Of a stretch of 64,000 nt of DNA, positions 8,978-18,229 are shown in pieces. The stretch comes from Marivirga arenosa. GTDB lineage: Bacteria > Bacteroidota > Bacteroidia > Cytophagales > Cyclobacteriaceae. How positions within the stretch are numbered: the stretch's first letter is position 1; every line of letters starts with the position of its first letter. The translations under genes and the position numbers were made by a program. The notes below the pieces were generated by a model. That model had not been told where the DNA came from, searched no databases, and was given only the letters and a program-made list of their open reading frames with translations. The stretch is from NCBI RefSeq assembly GCF_030503895.2, contig NZ_CP129970.2, positions 994,001-1,058,000 on the forward strand, read 5' to 3'.

Positions 8978-9779
8978 TACACATATAAATAAATACATAG
9001 TAGATCTTAAAGCCATTTTTAAAGAAGGCAGAGTGCTTTTCTCTATTCCTTTACAATACTACACCCGTTATTGGAAGAAGGAGCAAGTGGGCAATATAAC
9101 CTATTACTTTAGGGATAAGTTAAATAAAGAAAATGCTCAACTATTTGTTATTAAAAATAGAATAATAGCAGAAAAATTTGGGCTTCAGCCTGAGGACTTT
9201 GAGTTTTACCTCACTGATAATTACCAGGAGATTTTACAACTCAGAGGTTTTCGGTATTCAGTTAATGCAAATGGAGATTACATGGATGGTTATGGGGTGG
9301 TAGACAATACTATTTTTGCAGTTGGGGGTAATGAAGACTTTTCGCATGATTTAGTTCATTATTATTCCAAGAAGGTGAATAATAACAGAAATTGGTTAGC
9401 TGAGGAAGGTACTGCTTACCTTTGGGGAAATGCCTATTATAATCAGGGAAATGGGCATACAATAAGTATGGATCAACTTCACAAAGAATTTACTATTTAC
9501 ATGAAAAACAATCCTGATAAGGATATACAAAAGTTATTTATTGAAGATGAAAATATTATGAATCATATATCACCTTATATATCAATACGATCTTTCATAA
9601 GTTCCATTATAATAGATACTATCGAACAAAAACATGGCAAAAATGGTGTTTTACAATTAATAAACTCTGGAAACAGTCAACCGCTGAATAATTTTCTGAC
9701 CATTACAAATGAGCTAATCGATTTCAATAAAGAAAATTTTGAATCCGAGATAAGAAAATACCTGCAACTGGAGGATTAG
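8958..9779 (+). CDS. gluzincin-like peptidase domain protein (3' part of the frameshifted gene)
   Basis: The open 3' part encodes 273 residues from an ATG that is probably internal to the original gene. It contains SHDLVHYY (H130, H134) and then WLAEEGTAYLWG, the layout of a gluzincin metallopeptidase (HExxH ... WxxEGxA). The catalytic Glu of HExxH is Asp here, so activity is doubtful. Without the upstream signal peptide it would stay in the cytoplasm. Family membership is by motif pattern only. Confidence 0.6.
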   Translation: MYLLFHNTHINKYIVDLKAIFKEGRVLFSIPLQYYTRYWKKEQVGNITYYFRDKLNKENAQLFVIKNRIIAEKFGLQPEDFEFYLTDNYQEILQLRGFRYSVNANGDYMDGYGVVDNTIFAVGGNEDFSHDLVHYYSKKVNNNRNWLAEEGTAYLWGNAYYNQGNGHTISMDQLHKEFTIYMKNNPDKDIQKLFIEDENIMNHISPYISIRSFISSIIIDTIEQKHGKNGVLQLINSGNSQPLNNFLTITNELIDFNKENFESEIRKYLQLED

Positions 9780-10026
9780 CAGCTTTAGAAGCTAAGCAGT
9801 ATTCTCAATTGACTTAGCAACATTCGCTTAGAATCTGATCTTGATGCAAAGCCTGGCTGTGACGGTAATTAGAACTTATTCTTTGTGTAACATATTTTTG
9901 TATTTAAGTAAAATAGGTGGTAATTCTCCTAATTAAAAACAAGGGAAATGGTCGAGAATATACATTTGACCAATAAAAGATATACCCATTCGCTTCTTTA
10001 AAAAGATAATCTGATTTGGAATTTAG
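9780..10026. other. intergenic region after the peptidase-like gene
   Basis: No ORF of note. A plus-strand TATTTTTG (9893-9900) fits the -7 consensus, and a small dyad TAGG/CCTA surrounds 9915-9932. With the terminator at 10027-10055 this could delimit a short transcript of about 150 nt. There is no further support. Confidence 0.2.
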
Positions 10027-10055
10027 AAAGAGTTTGAATAGTCATCAAACTCTTT
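10027..10055. terminator. terminator between convergent genes
   Basis: Perfect 11-bp stem AAAGAGTTTGA / TCAAACTCTTT with a 7-nt loop, followed on the plus strand by a T tract. It lies between the convergent genes ending at 9779 and 10075. Confidence 0.8.
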
Positions 10056-10074
10056 TTTATGCTTCTTTGGTATA

Positions 10075-10935
10075 TCATTTTGATTTAGCAATTTCATTTA
10101 AAAGCTTATTTAATATTTCATTTTTATATTCTGATTTATACCCACTAAAGTATTTTTTCATTTCTCCTTCCGAATTAAAAATAATGAAGAAAGGATATGA
10201 TTTTAAACCCATACTTTTCAATAAGCGATTATTCGCATCTACGTATATTTTGGATTTGTCAGTTATGTGTTTATAGTTCAATATGGAATCTAATGCTAAT
10301 GACTTTGATGAATTAGACTGATATAAATAAATGTGATGAAAGCTATTATATGAACCTAAATCATCCTCCATTTCCTTAATAGAGGCAATACATGGTTTAC
10401 ACGTTTCATTCCAGGTTTCAATTAACACTGGCTTCCTTTGAGTATCTATATGGACAGTATCTTTCAGATAATTTATAAATTCATATTCTAACAACAAATC
10501 AGGTTTCCTGATGTAATCATATTCTTTACTGAAATTTAAAAAGCTTGGTTCTTCCTCCTTTAATTCATCCTTAAAAATAAAAGCTATTATGATAAAAAGT
10601 ATAAAAATATGGCTGCGCAATAATTTTAATTCCCCAAATAATAGAAGAATGATAAACATGAAATAAATCCAAGTAATTGGAAAAAGTATCAATTCATCAA
10701 TGGGCCGGATTATAATAGTTGCTACCATATAGAATGTAGGACCTATCAATAATACCCCTTTATTAATCATTTGCTTATATTTCAAAAATAGAATTATATA
10801 TGCTGTAAATAAAAAGGTGAGCAATCTTGTAAAATCATTGGCAATATCAATCTGCAATAAGCCTAATCCCCATAATGGAATAAGAAGCAATGAATAGAAT
10901 ACTTGAAGTAATTTAGATTTAAAGTTTGGATTCAA
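10075..10935 (-). CDS. membrane-anchored thioredoxin-like protein
   Basis: The 286-residue protein has four to five N-terminal membrane segments (about 8-30, 35-52, 62-80, 83-102, 108-125) and a C-terminal thioredoxin-like domain. The active site is ETWNETCKPC, and SYPFFIIF supplies the cis-proline. No ATG is available near the N terminus; the first usable codon is TTG at 10935, and a stop lies a little upstream, so the start is uncertain. A periplasm-facing thioredoxin domain would reduce or exchange disulfides. It stands alone between a terminator and the tRNA-Ser region. Confidence 0.75.
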   Translation of the reverse strand: MNPNFKSKLLQVFYSLLLIPLWGLGLLQIDIANDFTRLLTFLFTAYIILFLKYKQMINKGVLLIGPTFYMVATIIIRPIDELILFPITWIYFMFIILLLFGELKLLRSHIFILFIIIAFIFKDELKEEEPSFLNFSKEYDYIRKPDLLLEYEFINYLKDTVHIDTQRKPVLIETWNETCKPCIASIKEMEDDLGSYNSFHHIYLYQSNSSKSLALDSILNYKHITDKSKIYVDANNRLLKSMGLKSYPFFIIFNSEGEMKKYFSGYKSEYKNEILNKLLNEIAKSK

Positions 10936-11114
10936 TTGTAATGGATTTAATGGCTAATAAATACTATTAATAAGTTTCAATAATTATACCATATTCGAAA
11001 ATCACAAGGGTCAAATACAAAAATCCATTATCAAATAGCTTTTGAAATTCTTATCAACGATTATGCACTCTCTTAAAATAATTCAAATCTTAAAGCTTTA
11101 TTTTGAGCATAAAA

Positions 11115-11144
11115 AAACCCTGATAGTTTTCGCTATCAGGGTTT
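11115..11144 (-). terminator. intrinsic terminator of tRNA-Ser
   Basis: On the minus strand a 12-bp stem (AAACCCTGATAG / CTATCAGGGTTT, 6-nt loop) is followed by a run of seven T. It begins about 8 nt after the tRNA 3' end. Confidence 0.9.
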
Positions 11145-11152
11145 AATTTCTG

Positions 11153-11237
11153 CAGAGGCGGAGGGATTCGAACCCCCGGTACCTCGCGGTACATTGGTTT
11201 TCAAGACCAACGCAATCGACCACTCTGCCACGCCTCT
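11153..11237 (-). tRNA. tRNA-Ser (anticodon UGA)
   Basis: The minus strand folds as a class II tRNA: acceptor AGAGGCG/CGCCTCT, discriminator G (usual for tRNA-Ser), an anticodon arm with the loop reading CTTGAAA (anticodon TGA), a long variable arm GTACCGCGAGGTAC, and T arm with GGTTCGAATCC. CCA is not fully encoded, which is normal in this phylum. It decodes UCA and, with modification, other UCN codons. A strong promoter lies upstream and a terminator follows. Confidence 0.97.
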
Positions 11238-11275
11238 AAATAATAAGAATGATTCGTTTTGTGCGAATCGGACTG

Positions 11276-11306
11276 CAAATGTATGCGAAAATATTTTTTG
11301 TGCAAA
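11276..11306 (-). promoter_or_regulatory. promoter of tRNA-Ser
   Basis: On the minus strand, TTTG (11303-11306) is separated by exactly 19 nt from TACATTTG (11276-11283). This matches the Bacteroidota -33/-7 consensus TTTG-N19-TAnnTTTG. A 6-bp hairpin GATTCG/CGAATC (11251-11269) lies in the short leader. Confidence 0.85.
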
Positions 11307-11326
11307 CGTATTTTTAAAAAATATTT

Positions 11327-12256
11327 TCAACAATCAATTTTATTCTCTTTTGCCTTGTCCAAAGTCACATTTACCTCTAGTCCAATTATTAAAAATAAGG
11401 ATAAAAACGAAAACCAAATCATGATCGCAATAAGGGCTCCAATAGACCCATATAATTTATTATAGGTTCCGAAATTATTAATGTAAAACGAAAAGCCAAA
11501 GGAGGCTGCTAAACACAAAAAAGTAGCGAAAATAGAACCCGGATTAAAAAAATGCCATCTCTTATGAATGGCAGGTGCCCAATAATAAATCACCGAAATA
11601 GCAATTTGGAATAAGAAAAAGATAACTAAAAACCGTAAACCTATAAATATGTAAACTTCTAAGTTGTCATTTATTATGCCAAAATCTTCGAGAAAAAAGA
11701 TGACCTGTTGTGCTACGATTAATAAAAGAATAGAAGCTACAAGTACAAAGGCTAATAGGAAAGTCAGGCCAATAGCGATGGCTTTTGCTTTGATAAACCC
11801 TCTACTATCCTTTGTTCGATAAGTCTGATTAAAGGCAGTCATCAGTGCACTTGTTCCGTTCGTAGCAAAATACAATGCAAAAATAAAACCTACAGAAAGT
11901 AAGTCTCCTCTCGACTTTGACAAAATGTCAATGATGGTTGATTGAGCAACTTCGTAAACAGATGCCGGCATGGTTTCTTCTAACAAGCCCATGACCTCCA
12001 TCTGTAAATTATCTATCGGCAAATAAGGGATAAGTGTGAATAAAAATATTATCGCAGGAAAAATGGCCAGAGTAAATTGAAAGGCGACATTATTGGCTCT
12101 TTCTATCAAATTATGATCCCCTAACTCATTCAAAAATATCTTGACAAGAGTAAAATAGGAAACACCACTCCTTTTCAAACGCTTTCTTTTTAAGAAATGA
12201 ATTAAATTCCTTAAAAAGCCAATAGACATTATGATTCTTAAATATTTAAACTTCAT
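11327..12256 (-). CDS. YihY/BrkB family inner-membrane protein
   Basis: The 309-residue protein has six membrane segments and the YihY signature ERANNVAFQFTLAIFPAII near residues 52-70, followed by the later GTYNKLYGSIGALIAIMIWF segment. The family was once annotated as ribonuclease BN; that is no longer accepted, and its role is unknown. Its ATG overlaps the stop of the thioesterase gene upstream (ATGA at 12253-12256), so translation is coupled. MSIG at 12229 is an alternative start. Confidence 0.9.
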   Translation of the reverse strand: MKFKYLRIIMSIGFLRNLIHFLKRKRLKRSGVSYFTLVKIFLNELGDHNLIERANNVAFQFTLAIFPAIIFLFTLIPYLPIDNLQMEVMGLLEETMPASVYEVAQSTIIDILSKSRGDLLSVGFIFALYFATNGTSALMTAFNQTYRTKDSRGFIKAKAIAIGLTFLLAFVLVASILLLIVAQQVIFFLEDFGIINDNLEVYIFIGLRFLVIFFLFQIAISVIYYWAPAIHKRWHFFNPGSIFATFLCLAASFGFSFYINNFGTYNKLYGSIGALIAIMIWFSFLSLFLIIGLEVNVTLDKAKENKIDC

Positions 12257-12657
12257 TTAAAATAGGGATTCATAATTTTAGCTAAAATTTCAGGCATTTT
12301 ACAAGGTTTCCCTGTATTTCTATCTACAAACACTAAAACTGTATATCCTTTATGAATTAACTTCTCTTCTTTATAAAGTTCATATTCATATCTGATTCGG
12401 GTATCAGGTAATTTAGGGATTGATAATTTAATAGTCAATTCATCATCATATCGAGCAGGTCTTAAATATTTCGAATAATTTTCTAACACAGGCATTATCA
12501 CACCTTCCTCCTCAATTTCTCGGTAAGTTAAACCAAGGCTACGAATAGATTCAGCCCTGGCTACCTCAAAATAAGTAGCGTAATTACCATAATAAACATA
12601 ACCCATTTGGTCCGTTTCCGCATAGCGGACTCTCATTTTATGCTCAAATTGATACAT
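12253..12657 (-). CDS. YbgC-like acyl-CoA thioesterase
   Basis: The 134-residue hot-dog fold protein carries the 4HBT active-site pattern AETDQMGYVYYGNYATYFE, with the catalytic Asp near residue 16. The length is typical for YbgC/FadM-like thioesterases. Such enzymes hydrolyse acyl-CoA or 4-hydroxybenzoyl-CoA-like thioesters. The gene lies 2 bp after mltG and overlaps yihY, so mltG, this gene and yihY form one operon. Confidence 0.9.
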   Translation of the reverse strand: MYQFEHKMRVRYAETDQMGYVYYGNYATYFEVARAESIRSLGLTYREIEEEGVIMPVLENYSKYLRPARYDDELTIKLSIPKLPDTRIRYEYELYKEEKLIHKGYTVLVFVDRNTGKPCKMPEILAKIMNPYFK

Positions 12658-12659
12658 AA

Positions 12660-13694
12660 TTATCTATAAATATTTGAACGATTCAATGCGTTTTGATAAG
12701 CTCTGGCATTAATATTATGCTGCCTTAAATTAGTGGCAAAAGTATGATATCCAGAAAAGTCAGGCTTAGCACAGAAATAAAGATAATTATGATCATCGGG
12801 ATTCAAAACTGCATCAATTGATTCTATTTCAGGTAAATTAATTGGCCCTGGTGGTAAACCTCTGTATTTATACAAATTGTAGGGAGAATCTACCTCTTTA
12901 TGAACATTTAGCACTCTTTTAATAGTAAAATCACCCACTGCAAATACTAAAGCAGGATCTGCCTGAAGTGCCATATTTCGCTCCAGTCTATTTAAATATA
13001 CTTCAGCAATTTTTGGTCTTTCATCTGACTGAACACTCTCTGCCTGAACGATAGAAGCTAAAGCACTTACCTCTAAAGGCGTTAGACCTAATTTTTCTGC
13101 TTTTTGTTTTCTTTCATCTGTCCAGAATCTTTGATATTCGGCATACATTTTATCAAATAAAGCTTGCTCTGAAATAGTATAATACACTTCATAAGTATTA
13201 GGAATGAACATACTCATGATGTTTTGCTGATTAAAACCATATGCAGTAATCAATGAATCATTATTCAATAACTTCAGAAACTGAGCTGAATCTGCCTGAA
13301 GATTATCTGTAATTTTGCCTGCTAAATCCGGTTTTAATCTAACATTATTAAAAGTAGTAGAGGTAGGAACCTGATTACCTGCCCTAAGCATTCTTACTGC
13401 TTGAAGATTGGTCATATCCTTTTTCATCAAATACAAACCCGGCTTCATATTCTCTTGGTATTCCAGAATTTTAGCCACAAAACTAAAGGACAACATATCA
13501 TTTACAATTCCTCTATCATACACCATATCCTGCAAATCCTTGAAATCCATATCCTCTTCTATCAAAATAATTTCATCTCCCTTTTCCACTAAAATATTTT
13601 CAGAGAAGAACACTTGATAGAAGTAAAAGACAAAGGATGTTAGTAAGATAGAAAACACTACTACAAAACCTATTAAAAATTTATTTCTATTCAT
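12660..13694 (-). CDS. mltG: endolytic murein transglycosylase MltG
   Basis: The 344-residue protein has an N-terminal membrane anchor (about 7-29), a LysM-like region, and the YceG catalytic domain with ASIVQAES (catalytic Glu) and the conserved ending RGLPPGPINLPEIESI...NYLYFCAKPD...HTFATNLRQHN. MltG cleaves nascent glycan strands at the inner membrane and releases the chain end. It is the first gene of the mltG, thioesterase, yihY operon. Confidence 0.96.
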   Translation of the reverse strand: MNRNKFLIGFVVVFSILLTSFVFYFYQVFFSENILVEKGDEIILIEEDMDFKDLQDMVYDRGIVNDMLSFSFVAKILEYQENMKPGLYLMKKDMTNLQAVRMLRAGNQVPTSTTFNNVRLKPDLAGKITDNLQADSAQFLKLLNNDSLITAYGFNQQNIMSMFIPNTYEVYYTISEQALFDKMYAEYQRFWTDERKQKAEKLGLTPLEVSALASIVQAESVQSDERPKIAEVYLNRLERNMALQADPALVFAVGDFTIKRVLNVHKEVDSPYNLYKYRGLPPGPINLPEIESIDAVLNPDDHNYLYFCAKPDFSGYHTFATNLRQHNINARAYQNALNRSNIYR

Positions 13695-13723
13695 ACACTT
13701 ATTGATTTCTACATTTTAAAATG

Positions 13724-13731
13724 CAAATTTA
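13724..13731 (-). promoter_or_regulatory. candidate -7 element of the mltG operon
   Basis: The minus strand reads TAAATTTG, a match to TAnnTTTG, 30 nt upstream of the mltG start. There is no clear -33 TTTG. Confidence 0.55.
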
Positions 13732-13788
13732 GAAATTTTGTTTGGGCTAGAACTATCTTAATTCACTTCAAATTGATTATAATTGTAT

Positions 13789-14409
13789 ATGGCTGCAGAA
13801 TTTATAAAATTATTTGAAGAAAATCCTGATCCTAGGAAAATCAAGCACATAGTTGAGCGATTAAAAGATGGTGCCGTTGTCATCTACCCTACTGATACTA
13901 TTTACGGATTAGGCTGTGATTTAACCAATAGAAAAGCCATTGATAAACTATGCTGGGTAAAAGGAATAAAGCCAGGGAAGATTAATTTGTCTTTTATATG
14001 TGAAGATATGAGCCATATCTCTGATTATGTAAAAAACCTGTCTACTCCTACCTTCAAAATCATGAAGAAAAATTTACCGGGCCCTTTAACATTTATTTTA
14101 CCTGCAAACAGTAATGTTCCTAAAATCGTAAATGCGAATAAAAAAACGGTTGGGATAAGAATCCCTAACAATAATATTCCTATTGAAATAGTGAAAAGTT
14201 TAGGAAACCCCTTGATTTCGACCTCAATTCGTGAAGATGATGACATAGTGGAATACCCAACTGATCCTGAAAAGATTTATGAGAATTTTAAAAATCTTGT
14301 GGATATCGTGATTGATGGTGGTTATGGTAAAAATATCCCATCTACCGTTATTGACTGCACTGTTGAGCCAGCAGAAATTATCCGTGAAGGACTAGGAGAG
14401 GTTCAATAA
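13789..14409 (+). CDS. Sua5/YciO/YrdC family threonylcarbamoyl-AMP synthase-like protein
   Basis: The ATG at 13789 (MAAEFIK) is chosen over the TTG two codons earlier; length is 206 residues. The YrdC domain shows [31 protein letters not shown] and GIRIPNN, the ATP/threonine-binding strands of the family. TsaC/Sua5 makes threonylcarbamoyl-AMP for the t6A tRNA modification. The short YciO-type length means that a YciO role cannot be excluded. Confidence 0.88.
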   Translation: MAAEFIKLFEENPDPRKIKHIVERLKDGAVVIYPTDTIYGLGCDLTNRKAIDKLCWVKGIKPGKINLSFICEDMSHISDYVKNLSTPTFKIMKKNLPGPLTFILPANSNVPKIVNANKKTVGIRIPNNNIPIEIVKSLGNPLISTSIREDDDIVEYPTDPEKIYENFKNLVDIVIDGGYGKNIPSTVIDCTVEPAEIIREGLGEVQ

Positions 14410-14461
14410 TCCTATTTCTCAACTCTTTATTTTTCAAATCAACTTGGAAAATCACATATTC

Positions 14462-15091
14462 ATGGAAAACTCCATATTAATAGACTTACAATACCTTCCT
14501 TCTATTGCTTTTTTTTCTGCTATTGAAGGTCAAAATGAATTAATTCTTGAAGCAGAGGAATATTTTGAAAAGCAAACCTACAGAAATAGGTGTCATTTAT
14601 TATCCTCACAGCAAATTGAAGTATTGACTGTTCCACTATTTGGCGCGAATAAAAAAATTAAAAGCAAGGATATTAAAATAGATAATTCTCAATCTTGGAA
14701 TAAAAAACACTGGAGAACCATTCAAACCTGCTATGGTAAATCTCCTTTTTTCGAATTTTTTGCTGAAGAATTTAAATCCATCTATGAGAAGAAATATAAT
14801 TTGTTATGGGATTTAAATTTTGATTTACTGACAATCTGTCTCAAAATCACAAATCAACCTATAAAAATTACCGAATCAGTCAGCTATAAAAAAAGTGTTT
14901 CAGGAAACGTTATAGACGCCAGATCGTTAATACATCCTAAAAAAGCCAATTTTTTAAACAAATTTTATAAGTCCATTCCCTATGGCCAAAGTTTTGGCAA
15001 TGAATTTGAGTCAAATTTAAGTGTATTGGACTTGATCATGAATGAAGGACCAAACACAAAAACTGTTATTAAACAGTCAAAAATTAAATAA
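14462..15091 (+). CDS. WbqC family protein
   Basis: The ATG at 14462 (MENSILIDLQYLPS) gives 209 residues. The pattern LIDLQYLPSIAFF near the start, then YRNRCHL...LTVPL...W..KHWRTIQTCYGKSPFFEFF, matches WbqC-like proteins of Bacteroidota. These occur near polysaccharide or glycoprotein genes; their biochemical role is not settled. It starts 52 bp after the YrdC-like gene and precedes clpC by 92 bp. Confidence 0.82.
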   Translation: MENSILIDLQYLPSIAFFSAIEGQNELILEAEEYFEKQTYRNRCHLLSSQQIEVLTVPLFGANKKIKSKDIKIDNSQSWNKKHWRTIQTCYGKSPFFEFFAEEFKSIYEKKYNLLWDLNFDLLTICLKITNQPIKITESVSYKKSVSGNVIDARSLIHPKKANFLNKFYKSIPYGQSFGNEFESNLSVLDLIMNEGPNTKTVIKQSKIK

Positions 15092-15139
15092 ATTAAACCT
15101 TAAGTTTTTTATTTAGTTTTTATAATAGTTACATTTAAT

Positions 15140-15155
15140 TATGTCTTCGGACATA
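15140..15155 (+). promoter_or_regulatory. UUCG-tetraloop hairpin in the clpC leader
   Basis: TATGTC-TTCG-GACATA forms a 6-bp stem closed by the extra-stable C(UUCG)G tetraloop, 28 nt upstream of the clpC ATG. It could affect mRNA stability or mark a processed 5' end. Confidence 0.45.
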
Positions 15156-15183
15156 TAATTTTAGAATATCGAGCAGTAAGCAT

Positions 15184-17742
15184 ATGGAAGCAAAATTTTC
15201 AAACAGAGTTAAAGAGGTTATTTCTTTAAGCCGAGAAGAGGCTTTAAGATTGGGCCACGACTATATAGGTACAGAGCACTTACTTTTAGGTATGGTAAGA
15301 GAAGGTGAAGGTGTGGCGATCAGTCTTTTGAAAAAGCTTGGCGTTTCGCTCGATGAACTTCGTGGCGAATTAGAAAGAAGTACAAGAGGAACTGCTACAA
15401 ATAATGTTAAAAACTTAGCAAATATTCCTCTTACGAAGCAGTCTGAAAAAGTATTAAAAATTACTTATTTAGAAGCAAAGATTTTTAAAAGTCAATTAAT
15501 TGGTACTGAGCACTTATTACTTTCTATTCTTAGAGATGAGGACAATATTGCCTCTCAAGTAATGGAGAAGTTTGATGTTAATTATGACGTTATTAAAGAG
15601 CTTTTAGAATATCAAACACAAAATCCTATGGCATCTTCTGATACTGAAGACAGCGATGAGGATTCTGGTAAGATTTTTGGCGGAGGTTCAAGAGAATCCG
15701 GTAGTTCAGGAGGATCAAAATCAAGCGAAAAATCTAAAACTCCTGTTTTAGATAATTTTGGCCGTGATTTAACCAAAATGGCAGAGGAAGATAAGCTTGA
15801 TCCTATTGTAGGCCGTGAAAAAGAAATTGAACGGGTAGCCCAAATTTTATCAAGAAGAAAGAAAAACAACCCAATCTTGATTGGTGAGCCAGGTGTTGGT
15901 AAAACAGCCATTGCTGAAGGTCTTGCTTTAAGAATTATTCAAAGAAAAGTATCAAGAGTACTCTTCAATAAAAGAGTAGTTACCTTAGACCTTGCTTCAT
16001 TAGTGGCAGGTACCAAATATCGTGGACAGTTTGAGGAGAGAATGAAAGCTGTAATGAATGAATTGGAGAAATCTCCAAATGTCATTCTATTTATTGACGA
16101 GCTTCATACTATAGTTGGCGCTGGTGGTGCATCAGGATCATTAGATGCGAGCAATATGTTTAAGCCAGCTTTAGCAAGAGGCGAAATACAATGTATTGGT
16201 GCCACAACTTTAGATGAGTATCGTCAATATATTGAAAAAGACGGTGCATTAGCAAGACGTTTCCAAATGGTAATGGTAGATGCTACTACTCCTGAAGAAA
16301 CAAAAGAGATATTAGACAATATTAAAGATAAATACGAAGATCACCATAATGTAAATTTCACTAGCGAGGCTATTGATGCGTGTGTGAAGTTAAGTGATCG
16401 ATATATCTCTGATAGATTCTTGCCTGATAAAGCAATTGATGTGATGGATGAAGCTGGGGCTAGAGTTCACTTAAATAATATCCATGTTCCAGATTCAATT
16501 GTTAAGTTAGAAGCTTCAATTGAAGACATCAAAAAAGAAAAGAATAAAGTTGTAAGAAGTCAGAAATACGAAGAAGCAGCTCGATTAAGAGATACTGAGA
16601 AAAAGCTTATTGAGGACTTAGAAACTGAAAAGAGAAAGTGGGAAGATGAAACCAAAGCAAAGCGATATACCGTAACGGAAGAGAATGTTGCTGAGGTAAT
16701 AGCTATGATGACTGGCGTTCCTACTAAACGTGTGGCTGAAAACGAAAGCGTTAAACTTAAAGGAATGGCAGATGACCTTCAAGGTCATGTAATTGGTCAG
16801 GATGAAGCAATTCAAAAACTTTCAAAAGCAATTCAAAGAACCAGAATTGGATTGAAAGATCCTAAAAAACCAATTGGTTCATTCGTTTTCTTAGGCCCAA
16901 CTGGTGTTGGTAAAACTGAGTTAGCAAAGGTTTTATCTACTTATTTATTCGATAAAGAGGATGCTCTAATCAGAATTGATATGAGTGAGTATATGGAGAA
17001 ATTCTCCGTATCAAGACTAGTGGGTGCGCCTCCGGGTTATGTTGGGTATGAAGAGGGTGGTCAGCTTACTGAAAAAGTAAGAAGAAAACCTTATTCGGTA
17101 GTTTTATTAGATGAGATTGAAAAAGCTCACCCTGATGTGTTTAACCTATTGCTTCAAGTATTGGATGATGGGATCCTTACTGACGGTTTAGGAAGAAGGG
17201 TAGACTTTAGAAATACAATTATTATCATGACTTCAAATATTGGAGTGCGTGATCTTAAAGACTTTGGTGCTGGAATAGGATTCTCAACAGCCGCAAAAGA
17301 GGAGAACTCTAATGAGGTGATGAAATCAACCATTCAAAATGCCTTGAAAAAAGCATTTAGTCCTGAATTCCTAAATAGATTGGATGATGTTATTGTATTT
17401 AATAGTCTTGAAAGAGAGCACTTACATAAAATCATTGATATTTCATTGAAAAAAGTATTTGACAGAATGCTTTCTTTAGGATATGATATTGATTTAACTG
17501 AAGCAGCTAAAGACTTCTTATCTAAGAAAGGATATGATCAACAATATGGCGCAAGACCATTGAACAGAGCTATCCAAAAATATTTAGAAGATTTAGTAGC
17601 GGAAGAAATATTAAATGAAAAAATAAAAATTGGTGATTCCATCATAGCAGATCACGATGGCAAGAGCGAACACCTCTTTATTAAGCAGAAGAAAAAGAAG
17701 AAGGACGATAAGAAAGAAAATAAAAAAGAGGATACGAAATAA
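15184..17742 (+). CDS. clpC: ClpC AAA+ ATPase, Clp protease subunit
   Basis: The 852-residue protein has two Clp_N repeats (about 1-145), a Ser/Gly-rich linker, AAA+ domain D1 with Walker [10 protein letters not shown] and Walker B LFIDELH, a middle region with a UVR-like motif ([15 protein letters not shown]), AAA+ D2 with GPTGVGKTE, and a ClpB-type D2 small domain ending in a Lys-rich tail. It unfolds substrates and feeds them to ClpP. The UVR-like motif places it in ClpC rather than ClpA or ClpB. Monocistronic, with a terminator directly after. Confidence 0.97.
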   Translation: MEAKFSNRVKEVISLSREEALRLGHDYIGTEHLLLGMVREGEGVAISLLKKLGVSLDELRGELERSTRGTATNNVKNLANIPLTKQSEKVLKITYLEAKIFKSQLIGTEHLLLSILRDEDNIASQVMEKFDVNYDVIKELLEYQTQNPMASSDTEDSDEDSGKIFGGGSRESGSSGGSKSSEKSKTPVLDNFGRDLTKMAEEDKLDPIVGREKEIERVAQILSRRKKNNPILIGEPGVGKTAIAEGLALRIIQRKVSRVLFNKRVVTLDLASLVAGTKYRGQFEERMKAVMNELEKSPNVILFIDELHTIVGAGGASGSLDASNMFKPALARGEIQCIGATTLDEYRQYIEKDGALARRFQMVMVDATTPEETKEILDNIKDKYEDHHNVNFTSEAIDACVKLSDRYISDRFLPDKAIDVMDEAGARVHLNNIHVPDSIVKLEASIEDIKKEKNKVVRSQKYEEAARLRDTEKKLIEDLETEKRKWEDETKAKRYTVTEENVAEVIAMMTGVPTKRVAENESVKLKGMADDLQGHVIGQDEAIQKLSKAIQRTRIGLKDPKKPIGSFVFLGPTGVGKTELAKVLSTYLFDKEDALIRIDMSEYMEKFSVSRLVGAPPGYVGYEEGGQLTEKVRRKPYSVVLLDEIEKAHPDVFNLLLQVLDDGILTDGLGRRVDFRNTIIIMTSNIGVRDLKDFGAGIGFSTAAKEENSNEVMKSTIQNALKKAFSPEFLNRLDDVIVFNSLEREHLHKIIDISLKKVFDRMLSLGYDIDLTEAAKDFLSKKGYDQQYGARPLNRAIQKYLEDLVAEEILNEKIKIGDSIIADHDGKSEHLFIKQKKKKKDDKKENKKEDTK

Positions 17743-17748
17743 TAAAAG

Positions 17749-17777
17749 AGACCGATAGAAATATCGGTCTTTTTTTA
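17749..17777 (+). terminator. clpC terminator
   Basis: 9-bp stem AGACCGATA / TATCGGTCT with loop GAAA, followed by eight T, 6 bp after the stop. Confidence 0.92.
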
Positions 17778-17962
17778 TGACTAACATCCTACTGATAATA
17801 TATTTCAATAATTTCATGAAATATTACATATGTAATATGAGATTTCTATCCTTGAATTAGAGGAATTAATACCCTATTTGTTGCACTTAACCGATAATTA
17901 ATAGAATTAATTTGAATTTAAGATTTATTAAACGAGATTTAACTTAAATAAAATAGGGAATC

Positions 17963-18226
17963 ATGCACACAGCCGTATCAAAAAAAGAAAATATAATTGA
18001 TAAATTCAGCAGCTTAATTGATTTAAGTGGTGGGAACAGTTCTGAATGGAAAATTGGAATAGCTTCCATTGAACGAGCATCACTTCTTAACGTTAAAGAC
18101 GAAATATCTTTCCAAAAAGTACAAATTGATGAGGCAAAAGAAATCTTATTTCATTTCATTGCTCAAGGAGTTCAGACTTGTAATATGAGCAAATCTAATT
18201 ATAACGGAATATATCTATACAGATAA
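17963..18226 (+). CDS. 87-residue protein of unknown function beside the tRNA-like array
   Basis: I do not recognise this protein. It starts at an ATG with normal upstream spacing and reads as a soluble alpha/beta chain without signal peptide or membrane segment (IIDKFSSLIDL ... EWKIGIASIERASL ... EAKEILFHFIAQG). The codon use looks like the neighbours, and the low-complexity bias of shadow ORFs is absent. Its stop lies only 3 bp before the 3' end of the first tRNA-like unit on the opposite strand, so a transcript of the array that failed to end would be antisense to it. Confidence 0.5.
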   Translation: MHTAVSKKENIIDKFSSLIDLSGGNSSEWKIGIASIERASLLNVKDEISFQKVQIDEAKEILFHFIAQGVQTCNMSKSNYNGIYLYR

Positions 18227-18229
18227 AAG

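Noticed and set aside
11194-11465. Short plus-strand ORFs over the tRNA-Ser and the end of yihY
   Set aside because: They cover a tRNA gene and the complement of a conserved coding end.
11327-12256. Annotation of YihY as ribonuclease BN
   Set aside because: That early assignment was corrected; the protein is a membrane protein without nuclease motifs.
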